Shown here in pieces: positions 10,014-18,756 of a stretch of DNA of 64,000 nucleotides (position 1 is the first letter of the stretch; every line of letters begins with the position of its first letter). The stretch covers positions 124,001-188,000 of the forward strand of contig NZ_JACSYA010000004.1 in NCBI RefSeq assembly GCF_029870285.1, in the 5' to 3' direction. This stretch comes from Delftia sp. PS-11 (GTDB taxonomy: Bacteria; Pseudomonadota; Gammaproteobacteria; Burkholderiales; Burkholderiaceae_C). Under the pieces are notes generated by a model. It ran no database searches, had not been told where the DNA came from, and saw nothing but the letters and a program-made list of their open reading frames with translations. Both the position numbers and the translations under genes were made by a program.

Positions 10014-10555
10014 AGGCAACTCCCCTGGCCATTCCTGAGGTGATGCTGATCGAGCCCAAGGTCTTTGGCGACGATCGCGGTTTTTTCCTCGAAAGCTTCA
10101 ACCAGCAGGTCTTCAACCAGGCCACCGGCACGGACTACTCGTTCGTGCAGGACAACCACAGCCGCAGCAAGAAGGGCGTGCTGCGCGGCCTGCACTACCA
10201 GCTGCCGCCCCATGCCCAGGGCAAGCTGGTGCGCGTGGTGCGCGGCGCCGTGTTCGACGTGGCCGTGGACGTGCGCCGTGGCTCGCCCACCTTCGGCCAG
10301 TGGGTGGGCGCCGAGCTGACCGAGGACAACCACCGCCAGCTGTGGCTGCCACCGGGCTTTGCCCATGGCTTTCTGGTGCTCAGCGACAGCGCCGACTTCC
10401 TCTACAAGGCCACGGCCTATTACGCGCCCCAGTCCGACCGGGGCATCGCCTGGAACGACCCGGCTATCGGCATCCAGTGGCCGCAGCTCGATGTGGAGTT
10501 GTCGCTGTCGGACAAGGATCTGAAGCAGCCGCTGCTGGCGCATGCCGAGCTGTAG
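10010..10555 (+). CDS. rfbC: dTDP-4-dehydrorhamnose 3,5-epimerase
   Basis: Third enzyme of dTDP-L-rhamnose synthesis. 181-residue cupin with [17 protein letters not shown], the catalytic His in [20 protein letters not shown] and the conserved [15 protein letters not shown]. Last gene of rfbBDAC. The product probably feeds the O-polysaccharide glycosyltransferases elsewhere in the window. Confidence 0.96.
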   Translation: MKATPLAIPEVMLIEPKVFGDDRGFFLESFNQQVFNQATGTDYSFVQDNHSRSKKGVLRGLHYQLPPHAQGKLVRVVRGAVFDVAVDVRRGSPTFGQWVGAELTEDNHRQLWLPPGFAHGFLVLSDSADFLYKATAYYAPQSDRGIAWNDPAIGIQWPQLDVELSLSDKDLKQPLLAHAEL

Positions 10556-10777
10556 AACCAGTTGCGGCAAACTTGTGGATGGGCTTCAATAGCTATCCAC
10601 GGGGAAGCTGCCCTGGCACGGATGATCGCGCTTCAGCGATCGCCCGTTCGATAGCGTTGAGGCGGACACAGGATGATTGATTGTCGCCGCAGGTGCTCGA
10701 TCAAGGCATTGCGATTCTCGAAAATGGCTCTTGAAGCAATATTCTCAATGGCATATCCTCTCAGCGAGTTTCGATAA

Positions 10778-10809
10778 GAACCTGTTCATGAGATCTCATG
10801 AACAGGTTC
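10778..10809. promoter_or_regulatory. Perfect 32-bp palindrome, likely operator of the MntA-HepT pair
   Basis: GAACCTGTTCATGAGA followed by its exact reverse complement lies just upstream of the antitoxin gene and ends 15 bases before the proposed start at 10825. Its position suggests autoregulation of the toxin-antitoxin operon. An alternative upstream ATG (10798) falls inside the palindrome. About 220 bases before it, back to the rfbC stop, contain no convincing gene. Confidence 0.7.
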
Positions 10810-10824
10810 CAAGAAAGGATGCCC

Positions 10825-11115
10825 ATGCGACCGTCTGTGGTGCTTGACATGAAGCGAAGCGCAGTGCGTGAAGCGGTGGGCCGCTTTCGCACAGCAAACC
10901 CGCGCGTCTTCGGTTCGGTGTTGCATGGCACTGACCGGGACGGCAGCGACATCGATCTGTTGGTCGATGCGCTGCCCGGTGCCACATTGCTGGACTTGGG
11001 CGATTTGCAAGAAGAACTTAAATCACTGCTCGGCGTCGATGTTGATGTGTTGACGCCCGGCGACCTCCCGCCGAAGTTCCGTGCCCAGGTGCTCGCGCAG
11101 GCGCAGCCGGTATGA
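10825..11115 (+). CDS. mntA: MntA-type nucleotidyltransferase antitoxin
   Basis: Minimal nucleotidyltransferase of about 96 residues. The family motif GS-x(9-11)-DxD is present (FGSVLHGTDRDGSDIDLLV). Proteins of this family paired with HepT add AMP groups to the toxin and so silence it. The ATG at 10825 is preferred because AAGAAAGGA sits five bases upstream; 10819 and 10798 are in-frame alternatives. The stop overlaps the hepT start by four bases. Confidence 0.85.
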   Translation: MRPSVVLDMKRSAVREAVGRFRTANPRVFGSVLHGTDRDGSDIDLLVDALPGATLLDLGDLQEELKSLLGVDVDVLTPGDLPPKFRAQVLAQAQPV

Positions 11116-11504
11116 GCGAGAATTACCGACTGCCCGATTACCTTGACCATATCCAGCAGGCCGCGACCGATGCGCGCAGCTTCGTGCAAGGGCTGCTCAA
11201 GGACGACTTCCTGGCCGACAAGCGCACCCAGCAGGCCGTCATCATGAGCCTCATCATCATCGGCGAAGCAGCCACTAAGGTGATGGACGGCTACGCCGAG
11301 TTCACGCAGGCGCATGCCGAGGTGCAGTGGCGCAGCATGCGCAACATGCGCAATCGCATGGCCCACGGTTATTTCGACATCAACCTCGATGTGGTGTGGG
11401 AGACGGTGCAGGAGTGGCTGCCGGTGTTGCTCCGGCAATTGGCCTCCGTGCGCCAGGATGCCGAAAACGCAGACAGCATGCATCGGCGGTCACATTCTGG
11501 ATGA
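11112..11504 (+). CDS. hepT: HepT-like HEPN-domain toxin
   Basis: 130-residue helical protein with the HEPN RNase motif R-x4-H-x-Y as RNRMAHGYFDI near residue 78. Family members are ribonucleases, some acting on tRNA, kept inactive by AMPylation of the motif tyrosine by the partner nucleotidyltransferase. The preceding helix, AVIMSLIIIGEAATKV, is the usual HepT dimer helix. The pair sits between the rhamnose genes and an unrelated minus-strand block, as a small mobile module would. The last 15 residues look poorly conserved. Confidence 0.87.
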   Translation: MSENYRLPDYLDHIQQAATDARSFVQGLLKDDFLADKRTQQAVIMSLIIIGEAATKVMDGYAEFTQAHAEVQWRSMRNMRNRMAHGYFDINLDVVWETVQEWLPVLLRQLASVRQDAENADSMHRRSHSG

Positions 11505-11624
11505 TGGACTTTTTGTTTGCCACGAGATTGGCGAGCCATATCGTGAGCCGCAGCCGGCCGCCCTCGGTCCTGTCCCAGCCTCAGCCAGCAGGCGGATGCC
11601 GAGCTGCCCTGAGTTGCCCAGTCC

Positions 11625-12794
11625 TTACTTGTTGCCGAACATCACCCACAGCAGCGCCAGCACCATGATCGTGGCCAGCACGGCCAGTGCGATCTTGATG
11701 GCGCTGTAGGGGCGCTCGCCCGCGATCTGGCCCGTGTAGCCGTTGGCCACGATCTGGAAGGTCCGGCTGCCGTAGGTGTAGCCGACCAGCCAGACCGGCA
11801 CCAGAATGTGCTTGAAGGTGCGCCCCCGGTATTGCCGCTGCATCTGCAGATTGCGGTAGGTGTCGCCGGGCACCTGCTGCGCGCACAGGCCGCGCAGCTG
11901 CTCGTCCATATCCTGCTCGTTGAGCTGGGCGGCCTTGCCCAGGTCGATCTGGTAGCGCTCCACGGTCCAGCCGCGCACGAACTCGGGCGTGTAGGGCTTG
12001 AGGTCGGTGGTGGTGGGGAAGGGCTCCACCTGGCGCAGCAGAGGGCCTTGCACGCCCACGGTGCCAGGCACCAGCTCATCGTCGAAAAAGTGCGCGAGGC
12101 TGCCCGATGCAGGCTCCCAGCGTACATGGCGCACCTGGCGCGTCTGCGTGTTGCCGTTGCTGTCGCGGTAGGTTTCGGTGGTGTAGTAGTAATAGCCCGC
12201 CTCGGCCCACCAGTCGGCGCTGGCGTGGGCGTCGAAAGTCCAGTAGGGCAGGTAGACGCCGTGCAGCGTATCGGTCAGCGCCGCCGACTTGAGCCGGTTG
12301 GGCGCGAACCAGCGGCTGCCGTACCACTGGCGGATGCGGTCGCGGATCTGGCTGTCGCTGATCTTGAAGGGCAGGATGCTTTGCGGCGTGATGGCATCGC
12401 CCTGGTCCTCATGCGCCACGATGGCGGGCGAGCCGCAGAAATCGCAGCGCTTGGCTACGGTGCGGCTGACGAAGACCGAAATCGCCCGGCAGTTCTGGCA
12501 CTGCACCTCGTAGCGGTCATCGGTGCCCCAGCCTCTGCCGGAGCGCGGGTTGCGCAGCGCCTCGGCCAGATCCTGCTCGACCACCTCGCGGCCCAGTTCC
12601 TCGCGCGTTGGCTCGCTCCAGGGCACGACCGTGCCGCAGTACGGGCACTTGAGCGCCTGGGCCTGGGCATTCCACTCCAGGTTGGCGCCGCATTCGGGGC
12701 AGGGGTGCTTGCGCACCATGGCCGGCGCGGCGGCGGCTGCCTCCCATGAACCGGAGGCAGGGGAGGGGGAAGAACTGGGAGAGGGCGTGCTCAC
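11625..12794 (-). CDS. Zinc-ribbon membrane protein of unknown function
   Basis: About 389 residues. Two CxxC pairs form an N-terminal zinc ribbon (HPCPECGANLEW, LKCPYCGT), and a second Cys4 site follows (VQCQNCRAIS, RCDFCGSPA). The middle has a Trp/Tyr-rich region (VYLPYWTFDAHASADWWAE) and the C-terminus one transmembrane helix (IALAVLATIMVLALLWVMF). It lies directly downstream of the SPFH gene; similar zinc-ribbon/SPFH pairs occur in many bacteria, so the two probably work together at the membrane. Start uncertain: GTG at 12794, or ATG at 12719 just before the first zinc ribbon. The stretch between is low-complexity Ser/Pro. Confidence 0.75.
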   Translation of the reverse strand: MSTPSPSSSPSPASGSWEAAAAAPAMVRKHPCPECGANLEWNAQAQALKCPYCGTVVPWSEPTREELGREVVEQDLAEALRNPRSGRGWGTDDRYEVQCQNCRAISVFVSRTVAKRCDFCGSPAIVAHEDQGDAITPQSILPFKISDSQIRDRIRQWYGSRWFAPNRLKSAALTDTLHGVYLPYWTFDAHASADWWAEAGYYYYTTETYRDSNGNTQTRQVRHVRWEPASGSLAHFFDDELVPGTVGVQGPLLRQVEPFPTTTDLKPYTPEFVRGWTVERYQIDLGKAAQLNEQDMDEQLRGLCAQQVPGDTYRNLQMQRQYRGRTFKHILVPVWLVGYTYGSRTFQIVANGYTGQIAGERPYSAIKIALAVLATIMVLALLWVMFGNK

Positions 12795-12872
12795 GGCATC
12801 GGTCCTGGAAAACGGGGCGCGGCACCCGGCAGGGCCGGGCGCCGCAGGGGACACTCAAATCACCACAGCGGG

Positions 12873-13976
12873 TCAGCCGCGCAGGAACTCGTCCAGCGCG
12901 CCCTGGGCGATGCGCCACTGGCTGCCGATCTGGCGCGCCTTGAGGTTGCCGGCCTGGATTTCGGCCAGCACATCGGCCTCGCTGACGCCCAGCACCTGTG
13001 CGGCCTGGGCCGGGGTGAGCACCTGCAGCCCGCCGGCAGCGGGCGCTGCTGGGGCCTGGGCCGCCTGGGCGGCGGCGGGCGAGAAGGGATCGGCAGCAGA
13101 GCCATGGCCTGCGGGGGCGCCGCCCTGCATGCTTTTCATCATTTCCTGCGCCATGCCAAAGCCCATGGCCATGGTGGCAGGCAGCGTTGCCGCTGCAGCG
13201 CCTTCGCCACCGCTGGCCATGGCCTGGCCCATCTGGTATTTGACGTAGTCGTTGAGGTTGCCGATGGCCGTCATGCTGGAGCGCTTGTCGATGGCCTGCT
13301 CCACCTCGGGCGGCACGGAGACGTTTTCCAGCACGAAGCTGGTGATCTCCAGGCCGTACTTGTCGGTCATGGCCGGGTTGATCAGCGGCAGCAGCGCATC
13401 GCCCAGTTCGCCGTAGCGCTGCGCCACATCCAGCACGGGCACCTGGGCGCGGGCCAGCGACTCGGTGAAGACGCTGATGATGCGCGAGCGCATGGTGTCG
13501 GCGAATTCGTCGATGCGGAAATTCTGGTCGGTGCCGGCCACTTCCTTGAGGAACTTGGCGGGCTCGACGATGCGAAAGTCATAGGTGCCGAAGGCGCGCA
13601 GGCGCACGGCGCCGAAATCCTTGTCGCGCACCATCACCGGGTTGGAGGTGCCCCACTTGTTGCCGGTGAACAGCCGCGTGTTGATGAAGTACACATCGCA
13701 CTTGAACGGCGAGTTGAAGCCGTACTTCCAGCCCTGCAGCGTGGACAGGATGGGGATGTTCTGCGTGGACAGGGTGTGGCGGCCGGGGCCGAACAGGTCG
13801 GCATACTGGCCCGACGAGACAAACTGCACCTGCTGCGACTCGCGCACGATAAGCTGGGCGCCGTTCTTGATTTCCTTGTCATCATCGGGCCAGCGGAAAG
13901 ACAGCGTATCGCGCGAATCATCGGTCCATTCGATGATCTCGATCAGTTGCTTGGTGATGATGTTCATCAGGTTCAT
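12873..13976 (-). CDS. SPFH-domain protein with a C-terminal helix-turn-helix
   Basis: 367 residues. Residues 1-260 are an SPFH/band-7 domain of the YdjI or virion-core-like group (EIIEWTDDSRDTLSFRWPDDDKEIKNGAQLIVRESQ at the start, FVLENVSVPPEVEQAIDKRSSM later). An Ala/Pro/Gly linker follows. The last 50 residues resemble an excisionase/GYF-type DNA- or peptide-binding module (LTPAQAAQVLGVSEADVLAEI, then LKARQIGSQWRIAQGALDEFL). No signal peptide; probably membrane-associated scaffolding. Transcribed with the zinc-ribbon gene and away from glyQ. The start is taken at MNLMNIITKQ, where similarity begins. Confidence 0.85.
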   Translation of the reverse strand: MNLMNIITKQLIEIIEWTDDSRDTLSFRWPDDDKEIKNGAQLIVRESQQVQFVSSGQYADLFGPGRHTLSTQNIPILSTLQGWKYGFNSPFKCDVYFINTRLFTGNKWGTSNPVMVRDKDFGAVRLRAFGTYDFRIVEPAKFLKEVAGTDQNFRIDEFADTMRSRIISVFTESLARAQVPVLDVAQRYGELGDALLPLINPAMTDKYGLEITSFVLENVSVPPEVEQAIDKRSSMTAIGNLNDYVKYQMGQAMASGGEGAAAATLPATMAMGFGMAQEMMKSMQGGAPAGHGSAADPFSPAAAQAAQAPAAPAAGGLQVLTPAQAAQVLGVSEADVLAEIQAGNLKARQIGSQWRIAQGALDEFLRG

Positions 13977-14169
13977 GGCAGGCTCCGAAGCAGTGGGGGT
14001 CCACGAGAAAATGCAATGGGCCATTCTAGGATGGCGGCTGGCCCGGTCGCCAAAAAGGGGACGCACGGCGCGTGTGCGGGCGCCGCCTTAAAATCACCGT
14101 TTGCGCGGCGCATGCCGCCTCTCATTCACCGGCGCGGCACTGGCCCGCGTGCGAAGCCTGAAACACCTC

Positions 14170-15108
14170 ATGCTCACTTTCCAACAAATCATCCTCAAGC
14201 TGCAGTCCTACTGGGCCGAACAGGGCTGCGCACTGCTCCAGCCCTACGACATGGAAGTGGGCGCGGGCACCTCGCACACCGCCACCTTCCTGCGCGCCCT
14301 GGGCCCCGAGCCCTGGAAGGCCGCCTACGTGCAGCCCAGCCGCCGCCCCAAGGACGGCCGCTACGGCGACAACCCCAACCGCCTGCAGCACTACTACCAG
14401 TACCAGGTGGTGCTCAAGCCCGCGCCCGACAACATCCTGGAGCTGTACCTGGGCTCGCTCGAAGCCCTGGGCTTCGATCTGAAGAAGAACGACATCCGTT
14501 TCGTCGAGGACGACTGGGAGAACCCCACGCTGGGCGCCTGGGGCCTGGGCTGGGAAGTCTGGCTCAACGGCATGGAGGTGACGCAGTTCACCTACTTCCA
14601 GCAGGTCGGCGGCATCGACTGCAAGCCCGCCACGGGCGAGATCACCTACGGCCTGGAGCGCCTGGCCATGTACCTGCAGGGCGTGGACAACGTCTACAAC
14701 CTGACCTGGACCGACGGCCTGAGCTATGGCGACGTCTACCACCAGAACGAAGTCGAGCAGTCCACCTACAACTTCGAGCACTCGGATGCCGACTTCCTGT
14801 TCACCGCCTTCGGTGCCCATGAAAAGCAGGCCAACCACCTGATGGGCGAGCAACTGGCGCTGCCGGCCTACGAGCAAGTGCTCAAGGCCGCCCACACCTT
14901 CAACCTGCTGGATGCGCGCGGCGCCATCAGCGTGACCGAGCGCGCCGCCTATATCGGCCGCATCCGCAACCTGGCCCGCGCCGTGGCCAAGGCCTACCTG
15001 GACAGCCGCGCGCGCCTGGGCTTCCCCATGGCGCCCAAGGCCCATGCCGACGAAGTGCTGGCCGAGCTGGCCAAGGCCGCAGAACAACAAGGCAAGAAGG
15101 CCGCCTGA
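14170..15108 (+). CDS. glyQ: Glycyl-tRNA synthetase alpha subunit
   Basis: Charges tRNA-Gly as part of the bacterial alpha2beta2 enzyme. 312 residues. Starts [20 protein letters not shown] and contains [38 protein letters not shown] and [12 protein letters not shown], all invariant GlyQ segments of the class II catalytic core. glyS follows after 24 bases. The frame is open upstream, but family homology begins at this Met. No T-box structure was recognised upstream. Confidence 0.97.
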   Translation: MLTFQQIILKLQSYWAEQGCALLQPYDMEVGAGTSHTATFLRALGPEPWKAAYVQPSRRPKDGRYGDNPNRLQHYYQYQVVLKPAPDNILELYLGSLEALGFDLKKNDIRFVEDDWENPTLGAWGLGWEVWLNGMEVTQFTYFQQVGGIDCKPATGEITYGLERLAMYLQGVDNVYNLTWTDGLSYGDVYHQNEVEQSTYNFEHSDADFLFTAFGAHEKQANHLMGEQLALPAYEQVLKAAHTFNLLDARGAISVTERAAYIGRIRNLARAVAKAYLDSRARLGFPMAPKAHADEVLAELAKAAEQQGKKAA

Positions 15109-15132
15109 GCCGCAGCGAAAGAACTCCCGACC

Positions 15133-17247
15133 ATGAACGCATCGAATCTTCTTGTTGAACTGTTTGTCGAAGAGCTGCCCCCGAAGGCGCTGCAAAAGCT
15201 GGGCGACGCCTTCGCCGGCGTGCTGTTCGAGCAGCTCAAGGCCCAGGGCCTGCTGGCCTCCAGCGAAGCGCGCCTGACGGCCTATGCCTCGCCGCGCCGC
15301 CTGGCCGCCCACATCACCGAAGTCCTGCCCCAGGCCGAAGACAAGGCCGTCTCGCAAAAGCTCATGCCCGTCGCTGTGGGTCTTGATGCCGATGGCAAGC
15401 CCACGCCCGCCCTGCTCAAGAAGCTGGCCGCCCTGGGCGCCGGTGAAGACGCCGTGGCCGGCCTGACCCGCCAGGGCGAAGGCAAGGCCGAGGCCCTGTT
15501 CTACGCTTCCACCGTGCGCGGCGTGCTGCTGGCTGACGGCGTGCAAAAGGCCCTGGACGAAGCCCTGGCCAAGTTGCCCATTCCCAAGGTCATGCGCTAC
15601 CAGCTGGCCGACGGCTGGAGCAGCGTGCACTTCGTGCGCCCGGCCCACGGCCTGGTGGTGCTGCACGGCACCCAGGTGCTGGTCGGTGTCAAGGCCCTGG
15701 GCCTGACAGCCGGCCCTGCCACGCACGGCCACCGCTTCGAGGCTGCTGTTGATCCCGTGGTCATCCGCAGCGCCGACAGCTATGCCGAGCAGCTGCGCGA
15801 AGAAGGCGCCGTCATCGCCAGCTTCACCGAGCGCCGCGCCGAAATCGCGCGCCAGCTGCAGGCTGCTGCCGAGCGCGTGGGCGGTGGCGTGCGTGCCATC
15901 GAGGACGAGGCTTTGCTGGACGAAGTCACGGCCCTGGTCGAGCGCCCCAACGTGCTGGTCTGTGAATTCGAGAAGGAATTCCTGGACGTGCCCCAGGAAT
16001 GCCTGATCCTGACCATGAAGGCCAACCAGAAGTACTTCCCGCTGCTGGATGCGCAAGGCAAGCTCACCCACCAGTTCCTGGTCGTCAGCAACATCAGCCC
16101 GCAGGATGCCAGCGCCGTCACCGGCGGCAACGAGCGCGTGGTGCGCCCGCGCCTGGCCGATGCCAAGTTCTTCTTCGACCAGGACCGCAAGAAGACCCTG
16201 GCCTCGCGCGTTGAATCGCTGGGCAAGGTGGTCTACCACAACAAGCTTGGCACCCAGGGCGAGCGCGTGGAGCGCGTGCGCGCCATCGCCAAGAGCATTG
16301 CCCGCCAGCTGGGCGACACCGCCCTGGCCCAGCAGGCCGACCTGGCCGCGCAACTGGCCAAGACCGACCTTGTCACCGACATGGTGGGCGAGTTCCCCGA
16401 GCTGCAGGGCACCATGGGCCGCTACTACGCGCTCAACGACGGCCTGGATGCGGCCGTGGCCGATGCCATCGAAGACCACTACAAGCCGCGCTTCGCCGGC
16501 GACGAACTGCCGCGCGGCAACGCGGGCGTGGTCGTGGCCCTGGCCGACAAACTGGAAACCCTGGTGGGCATGTTCGGCATCGGCAACCTGCCCACGGGCG
16601 ACCGCGACCCCTTCGCGCTGCGCCGCCACGCGCTGGGCGTGATCCGCATGCTGGTCGAAAAAGATCTGGCGCTGGACCTGGAAACCCTGCTGGTCAGCGT
16701 GCTGCCCGCTTTCGGTGACAAGGTGCAGGACGCCACGCCCCAGCTCATCGACTTCATCTATGACCGCCTGGCCGGCAGCCTGCGCGAGCAGGGCTTCTCG
16801 GCCCAGGAAGTGGACGCCGTGCTGGCCCTGCGCCCGCAGCGCTTGTCCGATGTGCAAAAGCGCCTGGAGGCCGTGCGTGCCTTTGGCGCGCTGCCCGAGG
16901 CCCCGGCGCTGGCTGCCGCCAACAAGCGCGTGGGTAACATCCTCAAGAAGGCAGACCAGGCCGTGCAGGCCCAGGTCAACGAAGCCGTGCTGGCTGAAGC
17001 GGCCGAAAAGGACCTGTACGCCGCGCTGCAGGCTGTGGCTCCCAAGGCCCAGCAGCAGTTCGCCGCAGGCGACTACACTGCCAGCCTGCAGACCCTGGCC
17101 GCGCTGCGCGCGCCGGTTGATGCCTTCTTCGAGCACGTGATGGTCAACGCCGAGGACCCGGCCCTCAAGGCCAACCGCCTGGGCCTGCTGGCCACGCTGC
17201 ACGAAGCCATGAACCGCGTGGCCGACCTCTCGCGCCTGGCCGTCTGA
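15133..17247 (+). CDS. glyS: Glycyl-tRNA synthetase beta subunit
   Basis: 704 residues, the family length. It begins NLLVELFVEELPPKALQKLG and has the signature region LIDFIYDRLAGSLREQGFSA and a C-terminal anticodon-binding-like domain (RVGNILKKADQ and onward). It recognises tRNA and completes the enzyme with GlyQ. A long minus-strand frame runs opposite it but has no homology-like content. Confidence 0.97.
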   Translation: MNASNLLVELFVEELPPKALQKLGDAFAGVLFEQLKAQGLLASSEARLTAYASPRRLAAHITEVLPQAEDKAVSQKLMPVAVGLDADGKPTPALLKKLAALGAGEDAVAGLTRQGEGKAEALFYASTVRGVLLADGVQKALDEALAKLPIPKVMRYQLADGWSSVHFVRPAHGLVVLHGTQVLVGVKALGLTAGPATHGHRFEAAVDPVVIRSADSYAEQLREEGAVIASFTERRAEIARQLQAAAERVGGGVRAIEDEALLDEVTALVERPNVLVCEFEKEFLDVPQECLILTMKANQKYFPLLDAQGKLTHQFLVVSNISPQDASAVTGGNERVVRPRLADAKFFFDQDRKKTLASRVESLGKVVYHNKLGTQGERVERVRAIAKSIARQLGDTALAQQADLAAQLAKTDLVTDMVGEFPELQGTMGRYYALNDGLDAAVADAIEDHYKPRFAGDELPRGNAGVVVALADKLETLVGMFGIGNLPTGDRDPFALRRHALGVIRMLVEKDLALDLETLLVSVLPAFGDKVQDATPQLIDFIYDRLAGSLREQGFSAQEVDAVLALRPQRLSDVQKRLEAVRAFGALPEAPALAAANKRVGNILKKADQAVQAQVNEAVLAEAAEKDLYAALQAVAPKAQQQFAAGDYTASLQTLAALRAPVDAFFEHVMVNAEDPALKANRLGLLATLHEAMNRVADLSRLAV

Positions 17248-17248
17248 C

Positions 17249-17274
17249 CCCCGGGCGGCGCATGCCGCCTGGGG
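17249..17274 (+). other. Hairpin between glyS and gmhB
   Basis: CCCCGGGCGGC, a GCAT loop and GCCGCCTGGGG can form a strong hairpin (one G-T pair) directly after the glyS stop. No T-run follows, so it may stabilise or attenuate the transcript rather than end it. The core GGCGGCGCATGCCGCC resembles elements near 5199 and 14105. Confidence 0.5.
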
Positions 17275-17302
17275 TCCGCGTCTTCCAACCTGGGACCCGA
17301 CC

Positions 17303-17878
17303 ATGAAAATTGCGATCCTGGACCGTGACGGAACCCTCAACCAGATCGGCGAGGAGGGTTTCATCGCCTCGGCCGAGGCCTGGAAGGCGCAGCCCGGCGC
17401 GCTGGAGGCCGTGGCGCAGCTCAACCGCGCAGGCTGGCACGTGGTGGTCGCCACCAACCAGCCGGGGCTGGGGCGTGGCCTGTTCGATGTGACCGAGCTC
17501 AACGCCATCCACGCCAGGATGCACCGCGAACTGGCCGCTGCCGGCGCCCGCATCGACGCCATCTTCTACTGCCCCCATCCGCCGGACGAAGAGTGCAGCT
17601 GCCGCAAGCCCGGCCCGGCCCTGTTCGCGCAGATCGCCGAACGCTTTGGCGCCGAGGGGCACCAGCTGCGGGTGATCGGCTCCTGCGTCGCCCACCTGCA
17701 GGCAGGCGCCGCTGTGGGCGCACGGCTGTTCCTGGTCTGCACGGGGGCCAGTGCCGGCCTGCCGGTCGATGGCGACCTGCCTGCCGGGCTGCCGCCAGGA
17801 ACGCGCCGCTTCCCGGACCTGGCGGCCCTGGTCGATGCCCTGCTGGGCGAAACCCCGCCCCCAGCCCCCAGACCCTAG
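17303..17878 (+). CDS. gmhB: D-glycero-beta-D-manno-heptose-1,7-bisphosphate 7-phosphatase-like HAD protein
   Basis: 191 residues. GmhB removes the 7-phosphate in ADP-heptose synthesis for the LPS core. HAD motif I, ILDRDGTLN, with its nucleophile Asp, is at the N-terminus; motif II is VVATNQPGLGRG; the zinc-binding loop CPHPPDEECSCRKPGP is intact. Motif IV, however, reads VIGSCVAHLQAG where GmhB proteins have a GD-x-x-x-D pattern, so the expected magnesium-binding Asp and a second acidic residue are replaced by Ser and His. Activity may be reduced. Position after glyQS and before plsC is conserved in related bacteria. Confidence 0.88.
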   Translation: MKIAILDRDGTLNQIGEEGFIASAEAWKAQPGALEAVAQLNRAGWHVVVATNQPGLGRGLFDVTELNAIHARMHRELAAAGARIDAIFYCPHPPDEECSCRKPGPALFAQIAERFGAEGHQLRVIGSCVAHLQAGAAVGARLFLVCTGASAGLPVDGDLPAGLPPGTRRFPDLAALVDALLGETPPPAPRP

Positions 17879-17916
17879 CGCCTGATGGCCCGAGCGCCTG
17901 ATGGCCTGAGCGCCCG
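17877..17916. repeat. Tandem 16-bp repeat at the gmhB stop codon
   Basis: Two full copies of AGCGCCTGATGGCCYG and a half copy follow, with the first copy overlapping the TAG stop of gmhB. The unit differs from the CCGG-rich repeats elsewhere but sits in the same kind of place. Confidence 0.8.
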
Positions 17917-18012
17917 CAATGCTATCTTTGTGAATCCTGAAATGAAGGCGCGCATGGCGGCCATGGCAACGCCATGGACTGCCTGCCATGCCTGCCGCCA
18001 CCGATTGCCGCC

Positions 18013-18753
18013 ATGTCCCTGATCCGCTCCACCCTCCACATGCTCTGGATGGGCATCACCGTGATCCCCTACACCCTGGCCGTGCTGCTCATGCGCTGGC
18101 TGGGCGGTTCGCCGCGCCGCGTCTATGCGGTGGCGCGCGCCTGGCTCAAGCTGTCCGTGGACAGCGCCCGCCTCATCATGGGCGTGCGCTACCAGATCCA
18201 GGGCATGGACAACCTGCCCACCGATCCGCAGCAGGGCGTGGTACTGCTGGTCAAGCACCAGTCCACCTACGAGACCTTCCTGATGCCGGCCATCATGCCG
18301 CGCCCGCTGGCCTATGTGTTCAAGAAGGAGCTGCTGCGCGTGCCCTTCTTCGGCTGGTCCATCGGCAGCCTGGACATGATCCACATCGACCGCGCCCATG
18401 GCTCGCGCGCCTTCCACAAGGTGGTCGAGCAGGGCAAGCGCCTGCTGGCCCAGGGCACCTGGGTCATCATGTTCCCCGAAGGCACGCGTGTCGAACGCGG
18501 CCAGAAAGGTGAATACAAGACCGGCGCCACGCGGCTGGCCATCATGACCGGCGTGCCGGTCGTGCCGGTGGCCGTCACTTCGGCCAAATGCTGGCCGCGC
18601 AAGGCCTTCATCAAGCGGCCCGGCCTGGTCGATGTGTCCATCGGCAAGCCCATTTCCACGCAGGGCCGCAAGCACGACGAGCTGATGGCCGAGGTCGAGG
18701 CCTGGATCGAATCCGAAATGAAGCGCCTCGACCCCGAGGCCTATCCCGGCTGA
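18013..18753 (+). CDS. plsC: 1-acyl-sn-glycerol-3-phosphate acyltransferase
   Basis: Makes phosphatidic acid from lysophosphatidic acid at the inner membrane. 246 residues with an N-terminal hydrophobic helix (MLWMGITVIPYTLAVLLM). Catalytic motif I is VKHQSTYETF, an H-x4-E variant of the usual H-x4-D. Motif III, VIMFPEGTRVERG, and motif IV, GVPVVPVAV, are clear. It is four bases upstream of the metalloprotease gene. The Met at 18013 is chosen because homology starts there. Confidence 0.93.
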   Translation: MSLIRSTLHMLWMGITVIPYTLAVLLMRWLGGSPRRVYAVARAWLKLSVDSARLIMGVRYQIQGMDNLPTDPQQGVVLLVKHQSTYETFLMPAIMPRPLAYVFKKELLRVPFFGWSIGSLDMIHIDRAHGSRAFHKVVEQGKRLLAQGTWVIMFPEGTRVERGQKGEYKTGATRLAIMTGVPVVPVAVTSAKCWPRKAFIKRPGLVDVSIGKPISTQGRKHDELMAEVEAWIESEMKRLDPEAYPG

Positions 18754-18756
18754 GGC

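Noticed and set aside
10637..10776. Short minus-strand frame between rfbC and the MntA-HepT pair
   Set aside because: About 47 codons with no start codon, no ribosome-binding site and no recognisable family. Possibly a decayed remnant, but not supportable as a gene.
13977..14169. T-box or riboswitch upstream of glyQ
   Set aside because: No conserved T-box sequence or antiterminator was recognised. T-box control of glyQS would also be unusual in this bacterial group.
14122..17562. A 1146-codon open frame on the minus strand opposite glyQ-glyS-gmhB
   Set aside because: It spans three certain genes and has no recognisable domain; high-GC shadow frame.
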